Below are positions 30,215 to 38,339 of a stretch of DNA of 39,292 bases, one piece after another (within the stretch, counting starts at the first letter, position 1; each line of letters begins with the position of its first letter). Below the pieces are notes generated by a model. That model was given only the letters and a program-made list of their open reading frames with translations. It made no database searches and had not been told where the DNA came from. This stretch comes from an uncultured Oscillospiraceae bacterium (GTDB lineage Bacteria > Bacillota > Clostridia > Oscillospirales > Acutalibacteraceae), in NCBI GenBank assembly GCA_900545625.1, contig UQZS01000012.1, forward strand, positions 1-39,292, written 5' to 3'. Made by a program: the position numbers and the translations under genes.

Positions 30215-31948
30215 TTATTTTGCGCCCTCCGCAGGTTCAAAAATCGGCGGCTGCGGCGCGCGCACACAGTTCTTCTGGCAGCGGTTGATCGCGCACAGAA
30301 GGCCCTTCATCGAGGCATAGTTGATGTTGTGGGAAATCCCGATGCCGAACACATCCCTGCCCTCGGGATTCTGGATGTGGATGTAGCTGACCGCCTTGGA
30401 GTCGCTGCCGCGGGAAATGGCGTGTTCGCTGTAATCCACAAAGCGGTAATCCTGCAAGCCGATCTTGTTGAGCGCCTGGCAGAACGCTTCGATGGGACCG
30501 GAACCCGTGCCCTCGATCTCCACGGGCGCGTCGCCGTTGTATTGCAGCGTCCCCGTGAAATGCACCTTGGTAAGCGCCTCGTGCTCCTCTTTTTCCTCGC
30601 TGAACTTGTGGCGCAGGAGCTTATACGGCCCGCAGACGTTGCGGTATTCCTCGATAAAGAGGTCGAAAACCTCCTGCCCTTTTAATTCCTTGCCCGTTTT
30701 CTCGCACGCCGCCTGCACGACCGCGCCGAATTCGGGGTGCATCGCTTTGGGCATCTTGAAGCCGAACTCGTGCATCACATATGCCGCACCGCCCTTGCCG
30801 GACTGGCTGTTGATGCGGATGATCGGCTCGTATTCGCGCCCGACGTCCGCGGGGTCGATGGGCAGATACGGCACTTCCCAGCGGTCGGAGTGCGTTTCCG
30901 CCATATAGGCCTTGCCCTTGTTGATGGCATCCTGATGCGAGCCCGAGAACGCCGTGAACACAAGCTCGCCCGCATACGGCTGACGGGGACCGACCTGCAT
31001 TTTCGTGGTGCGCTCATAGACCTCTTTGATGTGGTTGATGTTCGAGAAATCCAGCTTGCAGTCCACATTCTGCGTATACATATTCAAAGCAAGCGTCACC
31101 AAATCCACATTGCCCGTGCGCTCGCCGTTGCCGAACAGTGTGCCCTCGATACGGTCCGCGCCCGCAAGCAGCCCCAGTTCCGCCGCCGCGACCGCCGTGC
31201 CGCGGTCATTGTGCGGGTGCAGGCTGATGATGGCGCTGTCACGGTCTTTCAAATGGCGGCAGAAATACTCGATCTGGTCGGCATAGCCATTGGGCGTGCT
31301 GCCCTCGACCGTGCTCGGCAGGTTGAGAATGACCGGGTTTTCGGGCGTCGCGCCGAGTTCGTCAAGCACGCGCCGGCAGATCTCGACGGCATAATCCGGC
31401 TCCGTGCCCGAAAAGCTTTCGGGCGAATACTCATAGCGGATGTGGATGTCGGAATGCTGCATCAATTCGTCGGAAAGCTTTTTGACCAGCCGCGCGCCGC
31501 TGACGGCGATGTCCGTAATGCCGTCCATGTCCTTCTTGAATACGACCTTGCGCTGCAAAGTTGAGGTGGAGTTATAAAAATGGATAATGACGTTCTTCGC
31601 GCCTTCCACCGCCTCAAACGTCCTGCGGATCAGGTGTTCACGGCACTGCACAAGCACCTGAATGGTCACATCGTCAGGGATATAATTGCCTTCGATAAGC
31701 GTGCGCAGGATCTCATATTCCGTCTCGGACGCGGACGGGAAGCCGACCTCGATCTCTTTAATGCCGATATCCACAAGCGTTTGGAACATCTCGAGCTTTT
31801 CTTCGAGATTCATCGGATCGATCAGCGCCTGATTGCCGTCGCGCAGATCGACCGAGCACCAGACCGGCGCTTTTTCGATGGTTTTTGCAGGCCATGTGCG
31901 GTCGGGAATGTCTACGGGCACAAACGGGAAATACTTGTTCGTTTTCAT
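30215..31948 (-). CDS. leuA: 2-Isopropylmalate synthase, long LeuA2 form
   Basis: A 577-residue enzyme that condenses 2-oxoisovalerate with acetyl-CoA, the first committed step to leucine. The catalytic DRE-TIM barrel has VDLRDGNQALIDPM (the R-D-G metal and catalytic motif) and SLHPHNDRGTAVAAAELG (metal-binding HxH). The C-terminal regulatory part (about 430-577) has VEIEGTGSGPIEAFCQALNK, typical of the leucine-sensing domain. The length and the N-terminal extension PFVPVDIPDRTWPAK identify the long form seen in actinobacteria and many Clostridia. AAGGAG lies 10-11 bases before the ATG. A mini-frame ATG-AGA-TGA overlaps the start. The T-box leader directly upstream controls the whole operon. 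Confidence 0.97.
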   Translation of the reverse strand: MKTNKYFPFVPVDIPDRTWPAKTIEKAPVWCSVDLRDGNQALIDPMNLEEKLEMFQTLVDIGIKEIEVGFPSASETEYEILRTLIEGNYIPDDVTIQVLVQCREHLIRRTFEAVEGAKNVIIHFYNSTSTLQRKVVFKKDMDGITDIAVSGARLVKKLSDELMQHSDIHIRYEYSPESFSGTEPDYAVEICRRVLDELGATPENPVILNLPSTVEGSTPNGYADQIEYFCRHLKDRDSAIISLHPHNDRGTAVAAAELGLLAGADRIEGTLFGNGERTGNVDLVTLALNMYTQNVDCKLDFSNINHIKEVYERTTKMQVGPRQPYAGELVFTAFSGSHQDAINKGKAYMAETHSDRWEVPYLPIDPADVGREYEPIIRINSQSGKGGAAYVMHEFGFKMPKAMHPEFGAVVQAACEKTGKELKGQEVFDLFIEEYRNVCGPYKLLRHKFSEEKEEHEALTKVHFTGTLQYNGDAPVEIEGTGSGPIEAFCQALNKIGLQDYRFVDYSEHAISRGSDSKAVSYIHIQNPEGRDVFGIGISHNINYASMKGLLCAINRCQKNCVRAPQPPIFEPAEGAK

Positions 31949-31972
31949 CTCATGTGTTCTCCTTTACAAAAT

Positions 31973-32258
31973 TGCAATAAAAAATCGCCCGCATTCTGCC
32001 GTTCGGCAAAACAGGGGCGAGGAAAATTCCACGCGGTACCACCCTAATTCAGCGGCGAAAACGCCGCCCTCTGACGACCTCCAACAAGGTCTGACCGAAT
32101 AACGAGGTCAACCGTCCTAACCTATGCTTTCAGTTAGGCGACTCCGGAACGAGCTATGCGCAAACCTTCCGTACTGCCTCGCACCACACGGCAGCTCTCT
32201 GAACCTTCCGATTTGCCTTATTTCCTTCACAGTCTTTGACAGGCGATATTTTATTTGT
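31973..32258 (-). ncRNA. T-box leader (leucine-type) of the leuA operon
   Basis: On the minus strand the leader contains the 14-base T-box AGGGTGGTACCGCG (32032-32045), the invariant core whose bulge binds the uncharged tRNA acceptor end. Next to it are a GC-rich hairpin (32051-32068) and the downstream terminator (31979-32022), which ends in TTTTTTATTGC. Stem I can be drawn with GCAAATC pairing to GGTTTGC, an AGAGAG bulge and the distal loop GTGTGGTGCGA. In this model the codon facing the specifier loop is CTC (32151-32153), followed by G and the helix TTCC, so it should read tRNA-Leu. Low leucyl-tRNA charging would stabilise the antiterminator. The specifier assignment is by eye. Confidence 0.95.
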
Positions 32259-32264
32259 TTTTTC

Positions 32265-32293
32265 ATTATATGCGAACACTTTTGATTTGTCAA
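32265..32293 (-). promoter_or_regulatory. Perfect consensus promoter of the leuA T-box transcript
   Basis: TTGACA (32288-32293), a 17-base spacer and TATAAT (32265-32270) on the minus strand. The upstream gene's stop codon at 32310 is 17 bases away. Confidence 0.95.
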
Positions 32294-32309
32294 GCGGGAA
32301 TTTTGCGAA

Positions 32310-33569
32310 TCAGTCGGTGCACTCCTCCACAAGCTCCCGATTTTTGTAAGCGAAGTGCTCCCATTTGCAGGGCACGCCCTGCTCTTTCAGCACGTCGAGA
32401 AGCGCCTGCTCATATACGGTGCTGTCGCTGCCGCAGGCCACGCAAAGCGAGACCCCGTCCCCCAAGCCCACCGCCGAGGTGTTGATGCCGCCGTACCCCG
32501 CGCCGAGGTAAATTTCAAACCGCTCAACCATATCCTTTGCGGGGCCTTCAAGCGTATGTGCGCCGAGGTTCGAGAGCGTGGTGGTGATGGAATTGCCCGC
32601 TACGTGGCGGTACACCTTGCGGATGGCGTGTTCCCGAACCGCACGCGGCACAAGGCGCACCCCTATATTGTTGGCGGTCAGATATGTCGTTGCAACGCCT
32701 GCGCGCACGCCCTTTTCTGCGGCGGCGGCGCGCACCTGGCTGTGTACGCTTTGCATGGCGCGGGCAAAATCGTTCGCACATTCCGAAGCGTTTAAGCGCA
32801 CGTTTATGTAAAAGGCGAAATTGCGCTGGGTCTGCGAGCCGTAAAACGTCCGCAGGTCCAAAGGCACCGAGATCGTTACGGGCAGCCCGCTTTTTTCCGC
32901 GTCCGTCGCGCGCAGGATGGCAAAATACACGGCTGCGCACAAGAAATCGTTGACCGTGCACCCGTGCGGCTTTGTGACGGGCTTGATGTCGGAACCCAAC
33001 ATGGAAAAGCTCGAAAAACGCACATAAAATCCGCCGTTTTTCGGTACGGGCAGACGCATGCGGTAGGATTCCTTTTCGAGCAGGGACGCCGCCTTGGCGG
33101 GTTTATAATACTGCTTGTACGGATCTTCAAGCATCTCCGCCTTCGGCACGACCGCCGGCGGTGCGGGCACGCCTGCCGCAAAGCAGCAATAGGCGGTCAT
33201 CAGTGCTTTTAAAAAGGTGATCGCAGCAACGCCGTCAGCATTGCCGTGGAACACATCCATCGCTATTCGCTTTCCGCGGATATACAGGCGGAAGCTCGGC
33301 TTTTCGGTATCGAACATATCGGGATTTCGGATCGGCGGCTCGCCGTAGGAGACCACATCCAGATCCGTCGCCGCCACATGGACATAGCTCATAAAGGTGC
33401 GCTCGAGGTGCGAGCACATGATCGGGAACTGCGGCGCAACGTGCCGTACCGCACGGCGCAGGAGCGCCGCGTCAACATCCTTGCGCAGCACCGCGCACAG
33501 GCGGAACACATAGCCGCCCATGGCCGGGTAGAGGTTGGAAACGGAGTCGATTTTATATTGCTTGGGCAT
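32310..33569 (-). CDS. Condensation/acyltransferase-fold protein (WES or alcohol-acetyltransferase-like)
   Basis: A 419-residue protein with the chloramphenicol-acetyltransferase-like fold of condensation and wax-ester-synthase domains. The first half carries FHGNADGVAAITFL, where H108 and D112 fit the HHxxxDG active-site motif in its HxxxDG form. The middle has TVNDFLCAAVYFA and PVTISVPLDLRTF, and the C-terminal part has TLSNLGAH and the typical GYGGINTSAVGLGDGVSL. It likely transfers an acyl group to an alcohol or amine, but donor and acceptor are unknown. There are no carrier-protein or NRPS genes nearby, so it acts as a stand-alone enzyme. GGGAGG lies 9 bases before the ATG. It is monocistronic, upstream of the leu promoter. 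Confidence 0.8.
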   Translation of the reverse strand: MPKQYKIDSVSNLYPAMGGYVFRLCAVLRKDVDAALLRRAVRHVAPQFPIMCSHLERTFMSYVHVAATDLDVVSYGEPPIRNPDMFDTEKPSFRLYIRGKRIAMDVFHGNADGVAAITFLKALMTAYCCFAAGVPAPPAVVPKAEMLEDPYKQYYKPAKAASLLEKESYRMRLPVPKNGGFYVRFSSFSMLGSDIKPVTKPHGCTVNDFLCAAVYFAILRATDAEKSGLPVTISVPLDLRTFYGSQTQRNFAFYINVRLNASECANDFARAMQSVHSQVRAAAAEKGVRAGVATTYLTANNIGVRLVPRAVREHAIRKVYRHVAGNSITTTLSNLGAHTLEGPAKDMVERFEIYLGAGYGGINTSAVGLGDGVSLCVACGSDSTVYEQALLDVLKEQGVPCKWEHFAYKNRELVEECTD

Positions 33570-33663
33570 AAGTCTTCCTCCCGCCTGAAAACCGTTTTAC
33601 AATCAGAAAGACGCACCGCGCGGCGTTTTGTCCGCTGTACGGTGCTGTACACTGCATATTGAG

Positions 33664-33692
33664 ATTCTACCGCCAAAGTTTCCGCTTTTCAA
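33664..33692 (-). promoter_or_regulatory. Promoter of the condensation-fold gene
   Basis: TTGAAA (33687-33692) and TAGAAT (33664-33669) on the minus strand have a 17-base spacer. The leader is about 90 bases. Confidence 0.7.
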
Positions 33693-33709
33693 TCCTCCGC
33701 TTGACAGAA

Positions 33710-33737
33710 TTGACATTTTGCGGGAACAGAATATACT
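33710..33737 (+). promoter_or_regulatory. Promoter of the half-size EamA gene
   Basis: TTGACA (33710-33715) and TATACT (33732-33737) have a 16-base spacer. A second TTGACA starts at 33701. It is divergent to the promoter on the other strand, 18 bases away. Confidence 0.75.
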
Positions 33738-33775
33738 GTAGAATAGAGAATCCATCCAAAAGGAAACGACTGTAC

Positions 33776-34195
33776 ATGTGGATCGTTCTTGCGTTTTTGT
33801 CGGCACTGTTTGCGGGCGCTACTGCGATCCTCGCCAAATGCGGCATTCAAAAGGTCAATTCCAACGTAGCGACCGCGCTGCGCACCGGTGTAGTGCTCAT
33901 CTTTTCCTGGCTTATCGTGTTTGTGGTCGGCTCGGAAGGCACCATTACCGACATCGCCCCGAGGACCTTTCTGTTTTTGATCCTTTCGGGCCTTTCGACG
34001 GGCGCTTCGTGGCTTTGCTATTACGGGGCGCTGCACGATCCGCAGGCGCTCACAAGCGTCGTCGTGCCCATTGACAAATTGAGCGTCGTTGTGACGGTGA
34101 TCTTCTCGCGCATATTCTTAAAAGAACGCCTGTCCCGCCGCGCAGCTTTCGGGCTTGTTCTGCTTGTCGCGGGAACGCTTTTGCAGCTGCTTTGA
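33776..34195 (+). CDS. Half-size EamA/DMT-family membrane protein
   Basis: A 139-residue protein with about five hydrophobic helices and one EamA domain. The start is MWIVLAFLSALFAGATAILAKCGIQKVNSN, given here in two parts: WIVLAFLSALFAGATAILA, then KCGIQKVNSNVATALRT. Its C-terminal half has LTSVVVPIDKLSVVVTVIFS and FLKERLSRRAAFGLVLLVAG, both typical of drug/metabolite transporters. Full-length EamA proteins have two such domains, so this one must dimerise, as small multidrug-resistance-like and related half-size proteins do. Substrate unknown. AAGGAAACG precedes the ATG. Confidence 0.88.
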   Translation: MWIVLAFLSALFAGATAILAKCGIQKVNSNVATALRTGVVLIFSWLIVFVVGSEGTITDIAPRTFLFLILSGLSTGASWLCYYGALHDPQALTSVVVPIDKLSVVVTVIFSRIFLKERLSRRAAFGLVLLVAGTLLQLL

Positions 34196-34199
34196 CCCC

Positions 34200-35039
34200 T
34201 TACGCGGGGCTTTTCGCCAGCCGCAGGAAAACGATCGGCTTTTGGCTTTGCGGCGTTAGATGATTTTTATCTAAAACGAGTTTTGCCATGCACGCCATAC
34301 TCTGCCGGTAATACGGCGCAACATACAACAGCGGGAAAATCAGCACGCACAGCAGCGCCCACAGGGAAAACCGCAGCCGTTCACGCGCGCAGGCAAAGCA
34401 AAGCCCCCGGGAAAGGCGGCGGCTTTCGCGCAGGGTAGCGACCACGCCGCGCGCGGGGTCAAGCGTCAGCAGCGCCTCGCAGAATGCGTATTTTTGCACG
34501 GCGGCAAAGCCGAAATACAGCCCCGTTATAAGAAATGCCGCCAGCAGCACGCACACGGCGTAAAACAGGAACGGCGCAAGCCCTCTTGCGCGCAGCGTCA
34601 GCCATAACGTGCCGGCGCCGATGAAAAAGGGAAACAGATATCCAACGAAGTGCAGAACGCCGAGCAGCCGCCGAAGCCAGAAGAAATAGACGAGCTTGAC
34701 CGTATCGCGCAGCGTCAGACGGTCAAAAAAGGCGGCAAACGGCTGCGCGTGCACCGCGTTGCGGTAAAACCAGCGCGCCGTGCAAAAGGATACCAGCGCA
34801 AACAGCGCCGAGGACAGCAGCGCGCCCAGAACAAACAGCGCATACAATGCGGCGGTCAGATACGGATTTTGCCCAGGCTCTGTAAAACCGGACAGCGTGG
34901 CAAGCATGTAGACGCTGATCCCGAGACCGGAGAGCAGAACAAGCCTTGCCGCTGCGCCGAACAGCCACACCAGCGTCATACGCCCTCGGTTTTCAAGCAT
35001 CCGTTTTTGCGCCGCTAAGCGCGCGTGGGCAAGCGACAT
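34200..35039 (-). CDS. Multi-pass membrane protein of unknown function
   Basis: A 279-residue protein with about five hydrophobic segments (near residues 20-45, 60-85, 122-150, 158-188 and 228-250). The cytosolic loops are Arg-rich: LTLDPARGVVATLRESRRLSRG gives the general style, seen also in the start MSLAHARLAAQKRMLENRG. The latter resembles the charged N-terminus of DUF975-type membrane proteins, but the match is loose and I do not assign a family. The ATG at 35039 has GGAGGTG 8 bases upstream; the frame to 35414 runs back through the glmS promoter and ribozyme and was rejected. It converges with the EamA gene, with 4 bases between the stops. Confidence 0.75.
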   Translation of the reverse strand: MSLAHARLAAQKRMLENRGRMTLVWLFGAAARLVLLSGLGISVYMLATLSGFTEPGQNPYLTAALYALFVLGALLSSALFALVSFCTARWFYRNAVHAQPFAAFFDRLTLRDTVKLVYFFWLRRLLGVLHFVGYLFPFFIGAGTLWLTLRARGLAPFLFYAVCVLLAAFLITGLYFGFAAVQKYAFCEALLTLDPARGVVATLRESRRLSRGLCFACARERLRFSLWALLCVLIFPLLYVAPYYRQSMACMAKLVLDKNHLTPQSQKPIVFLRLAKSPA

Positions 35040-35119
35040 GAAGAACACCTCCGTAAAGGTTAGTATATCCTTTTTTGTGTAAAATAATAAAAATTTCCAC
35101 AAAAACCCAAAGATATAAG

Positions 35120-35149
35120 TTGACAAACCTATGCATATTTGCATATAAT
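35120..35149 (+). promoter_or_regulatory. Promoter of glmS
   Basis: TTGACA (35120-35125) and TATAAT (35144-35149) have an 18-base spacer. The region carries three overlapping TGCATAT repeats (35132-35155) around the -10, a possible regulator site. The leader to the glmS ATG is about 315 bases. Confidence 0.92.
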
Positions 35150-35213
35150 GCATATAAAGCGGCAGGGCGAAGTGCGCGCCACCGCTAAATTCATAAGAAA
35201 GGAGAACGCCCTT

Positions 35214-35297
35214 TTGAAATTTTCGGGTGCCATCGAAAATAGCGCCGGGCCTGTCCAAAGGTGCACTGTTGCCGCACGGCGGCATTCGGGCAGGTGA
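35214..35297 (+). CDS. Possible 27-residue upstream reading frame overlapping the glmS ribozyme
   Basis: A TTG codon at 35214 lies 7-8 bases after a strong AAAGGAG (35198-35204) and opens a frame of 27 codons, beginning MKFSGAIENSAG and ending at TGA 35295-35297. It spans the ribozyme cleavage site at 35241/35242. The peptide has no recognisable family. It may be a chance frame behind a chance SD-like sequence, or ribosome binding there may tune the ribozyme's folding. Confidence 0.3.
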   Translation: MKFSGAIENSAGPVQRCTVAARRHSGR

Positions 35298-35444
35298 CGA
35301 GGAAGAAGTCATCGAAATATTCGGCGGATGCTTCTTGCCCCGTATGTGCGGGGGCAGGGACGCGCGCAGCAAAGCCTGGCGCGCGCCCACGCGTTTTCCA
35401 AAAGCGGGCAGCAATGCCCGTCACAAAGAAACGTGACGCGCAAA
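35240..35444 (+). ncRNA. glmS ribozyme-riboswitch
   Basis: The leader contains the conserved glmS core: AGCGCC (35241-35246), then GACGAGGAAGAAG, TCATCGAAAT, and ATTCGGCGGATGC followed by CTTCTTG. These match the pseudoknotted core of the known ribozyme, with P1, P2 and P2.1 possible. P3 is CCCCGTATGTGCGGGG, and a long GC-rich stem (about 35357-35390) with a further hairpin at 35419-35438 complete the 3' part. Cleavage is expected between A35241 and G35242. Glucosamine-6-phosphate acts as coenzyme for self-cleavage, and in Gram-positive bacteria the cut message is degraded, which limits glmS. Confidence 0.95.
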
Positions 35445-35471
35445 TTTATGATTTGCAAAGGAAAATTCAAT

Positions 35472-37298
35472 ATGTGTGGAATTGTTGGTTATATCGGGGA
35501 AAGCAGTGCTTCGCCGATATTGCTTGACGGTCTTAGGAAGCTGGAGTACCGCGGGTACGACTCGGCAGGGCTTGCCGTGTTCGGAAACGACGGTGTGCGC
35601 GTGATCAAAACGCGCGGACGCATTGCAGACCTCGAAAACAAGCTGCAAAAAGAAGGCGGCGCGGCAGGCTCGGTCGGCATCGGGCACACGCGCTGGGCGA
35701 CACACGGCGCGCCCAATGATGTCAACGCCCATCCGCACACGAGCACGAACGGCCGCGTGACGCTGGTGCACAACGGCATCATCGAAAATTACACGGCGAT
35801 CCAATCCATGCTGGAAGCGGCTGGCTACCGCTTTGTCTCCGAAACGGACACCGAAGTGCTCGCGCAGCTTTTCGACTATTACTACAAAGGCGATGCGCTC
35901 GACGCCATGTGCAGCCTCATGCGCACAGTGCGCGGCTCATACGCCGTGGCGGTGCTCACAAGCGACTGTCCCGACCGCATCATCGCGGCGAAAAAGGACA
36001 GCCCGCTGATCGTCGGGCGCGGGCAGGGGGAAAACTTCCTTGCGTCGGATATTCCCGCCATTCTCAAGTACACCCGCGAATGCTATCTGCTTGAGGACGG
36101 CGAGATCGCCGTGCTCACAAGGGGTGAGCCCAAGTTTTACAACGCGGCGGGACAGCGCGTATATAAGGACATTTACCATGTTACATGGGACGCGGAATCG
36201 GCAGAAAAAGGCGGCTATGCCCATTTCATGAAAAAGGAGATCGCCGAGCAGCCCACCGCCGTGCGCGACACGCTTTCGCCGCGCATCGAGGACGGCAGGG
36301 TCTCGATCCCCGAACTGCACCTGACCGATGCGGACATTCGACAGATCGGCAAGATCCATATCGTCGCCTGCGGCAGCGCATGGCATGTGGGCACAGCGGC
36401 AAAATATATTTTGGAAGCCGCGGCAGGCATCCCGTGCGAAACGGATCTCGCCAGTGAGTTCCGCTACCGCAACCCCATCGTGCGCAAGGGCGACCTGTGC
36501 ATCGTCATCAGCCAATCGGGCGAGACCGCCGATACGTTGGCGGCGCTGCGCGAGGCAAAGGCACGCGGGGCGCATGTGCTTTCGGTCGTCAACGTTGTAG
36601 CAAGTACTATTGCAAGAGAAAGCGATGATGTGATCTATACCCTCGCGGGGCCCGAGATCGCCGTGGCGACGACCAAGGCGTTTTCCGCGCAGCTTGCCGT
36701 CGTATACCTTTTGGCACTGCGCTTTGCACGCGCGATGGACAGCGCGTTCGCACACCGCGAAGCTGCGCTTTGCGAGCAGCTTTTACACCTGCCTGCGCAA
36801 ATCGAATCCCTTTTGTCGCTCGACGACGACATGGCGGCGCTCGCGCGGCAGTTTGCGGCAACAAAACAGGTGTTCTTCATCGGGCGCGGACTCGACTACG
36901 CCATCGCGCTCGAAGGCTCGTTAAAGCTCAAGGAGATCTCCTATCTGCAATCCGAGGCATACGCCGCGGGCGAGCTCAAGCACGGCACGATCTCGCTCAT
37001 CGAGGAAGGCACGCCGGTCGTGGCGATCGCCACACAGGACGCGCTGTTTGAAAAAACGCTCGGCAATATCAAGGAAGTCCGTGCGCGCGGCGCGCGGGTG
37101 ATCGCGCTTGTATCCGAGGACAACACGGAGATCCGTTCGCTTGTGGATTATGTGATCCCCATCCCGCAAACCGACGCGATGCTCAAGCCGTCGCTGGATG
37201 TGATCCCCTTACAGCTGTTCGCCTATTATATGGCGCTTGAGCGCGGCTGCGACGTGGATAAACCCCGCAACCTTGCAAAATCCGTGACGGTGGAATAA
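35472..37298 (+). CDS. glmS: Glutamine-fructose-6-phosphate aminotransferase (isomerizing)
   Basis: A 608-residue enzyme that makes glucosamine-6-phosphate for cell-wall amino sugars. MCGIVGYIG supplies the N-terminal catalytic Cys after Met removal. The glutaminase domain has LRKLEYRGYDSAGL, GIGHTRWATHGAP and HNGIIENY. The two SIS sugar-isomerase domains have ACGSAWHVGTAAKY, ISQSGETADTLAAL, FIGRGLDYAIALEGSLKLKE in part (read FIGRGLDYAIALEG, then SLKLKEISYLQSEAYAAGEL) and the C-terminal DKPRNLAKSVTVE. The ATG at 35472 follows AAAGGAAA; the longer frame from 35328 lies inside the ribozyme. The hairpin GCAAAT-ATTTGC (35440-35456) sits just before the ribosome binding site. Confidence 0.98.
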   Translation: MCGIVGYIGESSASPILLDGLRKLEYRGYDSAGLAVFGNDGVRVIKTRGRIADLENKLQKEGGAAGSVGIGHTRWATHGAPNDVNAHPHTSTNGRVTLVHNGIIENYTAIQSMLEAAGYRFVSETDTEVLAQLFDYYYKGDALDAMCSLMRTVRGSYAVAVLTSDCPDRIIAAKKDSPLIVGRGQGENFLASDIPAILKYTRECYLLEDGEIAVLTRGEPKFYNAAGQRVYKDIYHVTWDAESAEKGGYAHFMKKEIAEQPTAVRDTLSPRIEDGRVSIPELHLTDADIRQIGKIHIVACGSAWHVGTAAKYILEAAAGIPCETDLASEFRYRNPIVRKGDLCIVISQSGETADTLAALREAKARGAHVLSVVNVVASTIARESDDVIYTLAGPEIAVATTKAFSAQLAVVYLLALRFARAMDSAFAHREAALCEQLLHLPAQIESLLSLDDDMAALARQFAATKQVFFIGRGLDYAIALEGSLKLKEISYLQSEAYAAGELKHGTISLIEEGTPVVAIATQDALFEKTLGNIKEVRARGARVIALVSEDNTEIRSLVDYVIPIPQTDAMLKPSLDVIPLQLFAYYMALERGCDVDKPRNLAKSVTVE

Positions 37299-37333
37299 AG
37301 CAAAACCATTTGTCGGACGCATTTACGCAAAGA

Positions 37334-37366
37334 AAAATCGCACCCTTTTGCAGGGTGCGATTTTTT
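37334..37366. terminator. Bidirectional terminator between glmS and the converging gene
   Basis: AAAATCGCACCCT pairs with AGGGTGCGATTTT around TTTGC, followed by a T-run on each strand. It serves glmS (plus) and the gene ending at 37389 (minus). Confidence 0.93.
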
Positions 37367-37388
37367 ACGTTTGGCTTTCCATTTCGGC

Positions 37389-38327
37389 TTATTCCGCCGG
37401 ACAAATGTCAAAATCGATTTCTGTAATCCGCAGTCCGTCACCGGAACTGATTTTGATATTGCTGCCATAAGGACTTTCTTCCCAAAGCATGTAAACAAAC
37501 GCCGTATTGCCGGTATAAACAAAATCCGGCTCGCCGTATTTTTCCGTCAATTCCTCCGCCCGATATGCACCGCCGAGTTGTATATTCTGCGGCAGCACCA
37601 CGGAAGTCGACGAATTCCATATATCCACAGTCATGCCTGCCACAAGGCATTCGCCTGCCGGCGCCGGTGCGTCTCCATTATTATAGAAATGGATGTATAC
37701 TTCAGAGCCCACGGCGTTATATGCCCGCATGTATTCCGAAATGTTTTTGACATTCAGCGGCTGCGAAACATCTGCCGTATCCTCCAGCACATAACCGGTT
37801 TTCTGTGTAAACTCTGCATAGGTGCAGGGGAACTGAACTTCCACGCCGTCAAACACTACCGTCATACTGTTCGATTGAAAGATCGTGTCGGCATAACGGT
37901 TCCCATAAGCATGGTGCCAACCGTCCTGCGCGGTGATATAGGGCGTTTCATAGCTGCCCGCAGCTTCGTCCTGCAATACAGAGAAGCCATACAAACCCAG
38001 CGCGACGAGCAAAACCGTCAGGATCACGGTCAATACAAACCATGTAATAAACCCGCCGAGCGCACTTTTGCCTGCCGATTTCGCTTGGATCGGTTTTTCG
38101 TCTTTTTGGACAAGGTAAAGGATCAGACCGACAAGCGGGATAAAAAAGCTCAAAATGTTCAGCCCGACAGATTTCTTGTCATTGACTGCCGGTATACCTT
38201 GTGAAACTGCCGCTGCTTGCGGCGCGACCGGATCCGACCCCGTCGGCGATGGCTTCTCCGGCTCATGGTAACCGCAAGCAGGACACACATTATCCTTCAT
38301 TTCCGCACCGCAGCGCCTGCAAAACAT
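37389..38327 (-). CDS. Zinc-ribbon, membrane-anchored protein with unknown outer domain (paralog 1)
   Basis: A 312-residue protein. The N-terminus MFCRRCGAEMKDNVCPACGY is a zinc ribbon with two CxxC pairs. A Pro/Ala linker follows, then two membrane segments (about residues 52-72 and 90-115; GGFITWFVLTVILTVLLVAL). The remaining 190 residues form an outer domain with FDGVEVQFPCTYAEFTQKTGY, SEVYIHFYNNG and SVVLPQNIQLGGAY. The same layout and much identical sequence occur in the next gene. Function unknown. The zinc ribbon plus membrane plus DUF layout is common in Clostridia. A gap of 12 bases separates it from the gene upstream, so both are probably in one operon. Confidence 0.85.
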   Translation of the reverse strand: MFCRRCGAEMKDNVCPACGYHEPEKPSPTGSDPVAPQAAAVSQGIPAVNDKKSVGLNILSFFIPLVGLILYLVQKDEKPIQAKSAGKSALGGFITWFVLTVILTVLLVALGLYGFSVLQDEAAGSYETPYITAQDGWHHAYGNRYADTIFQSNSMTVVFDGVEVQFPCTYAEFTQKTGYVLEDTADVSQPLNVKNISEYMRAYNAVGSEVYIHFYNNGDAPAPAGECLVAGMTVDIWNSSTSVVLPQNIQLGGAYRAEELTEKYGEPDFVYTGNTAFVYMLWEESPYGSNIKISSGDGLRITEIDFDICPAE

Positions 38328-38339
38328 CGTTATGCTCCT

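Noticed and set aside
31948..31956. ATG-AGA-TGA mini-frame before leuA as a leader peptide
   Set aside because: Only two codons and no leucine codons; control is explained by the T-box.
34200..35414. 404-residue form of the membrane protein
   Set aside because: The extra 125 residues translate the glmS promoter and ribozyme in reverse; the ATG at 35039 has a good ribosome site.
35328..35471. Longer start for glmS
   Set aside because: It lies in the conserved glmS ribozyme, and GlmS needs Cys directly after the first Met, as at 35472.
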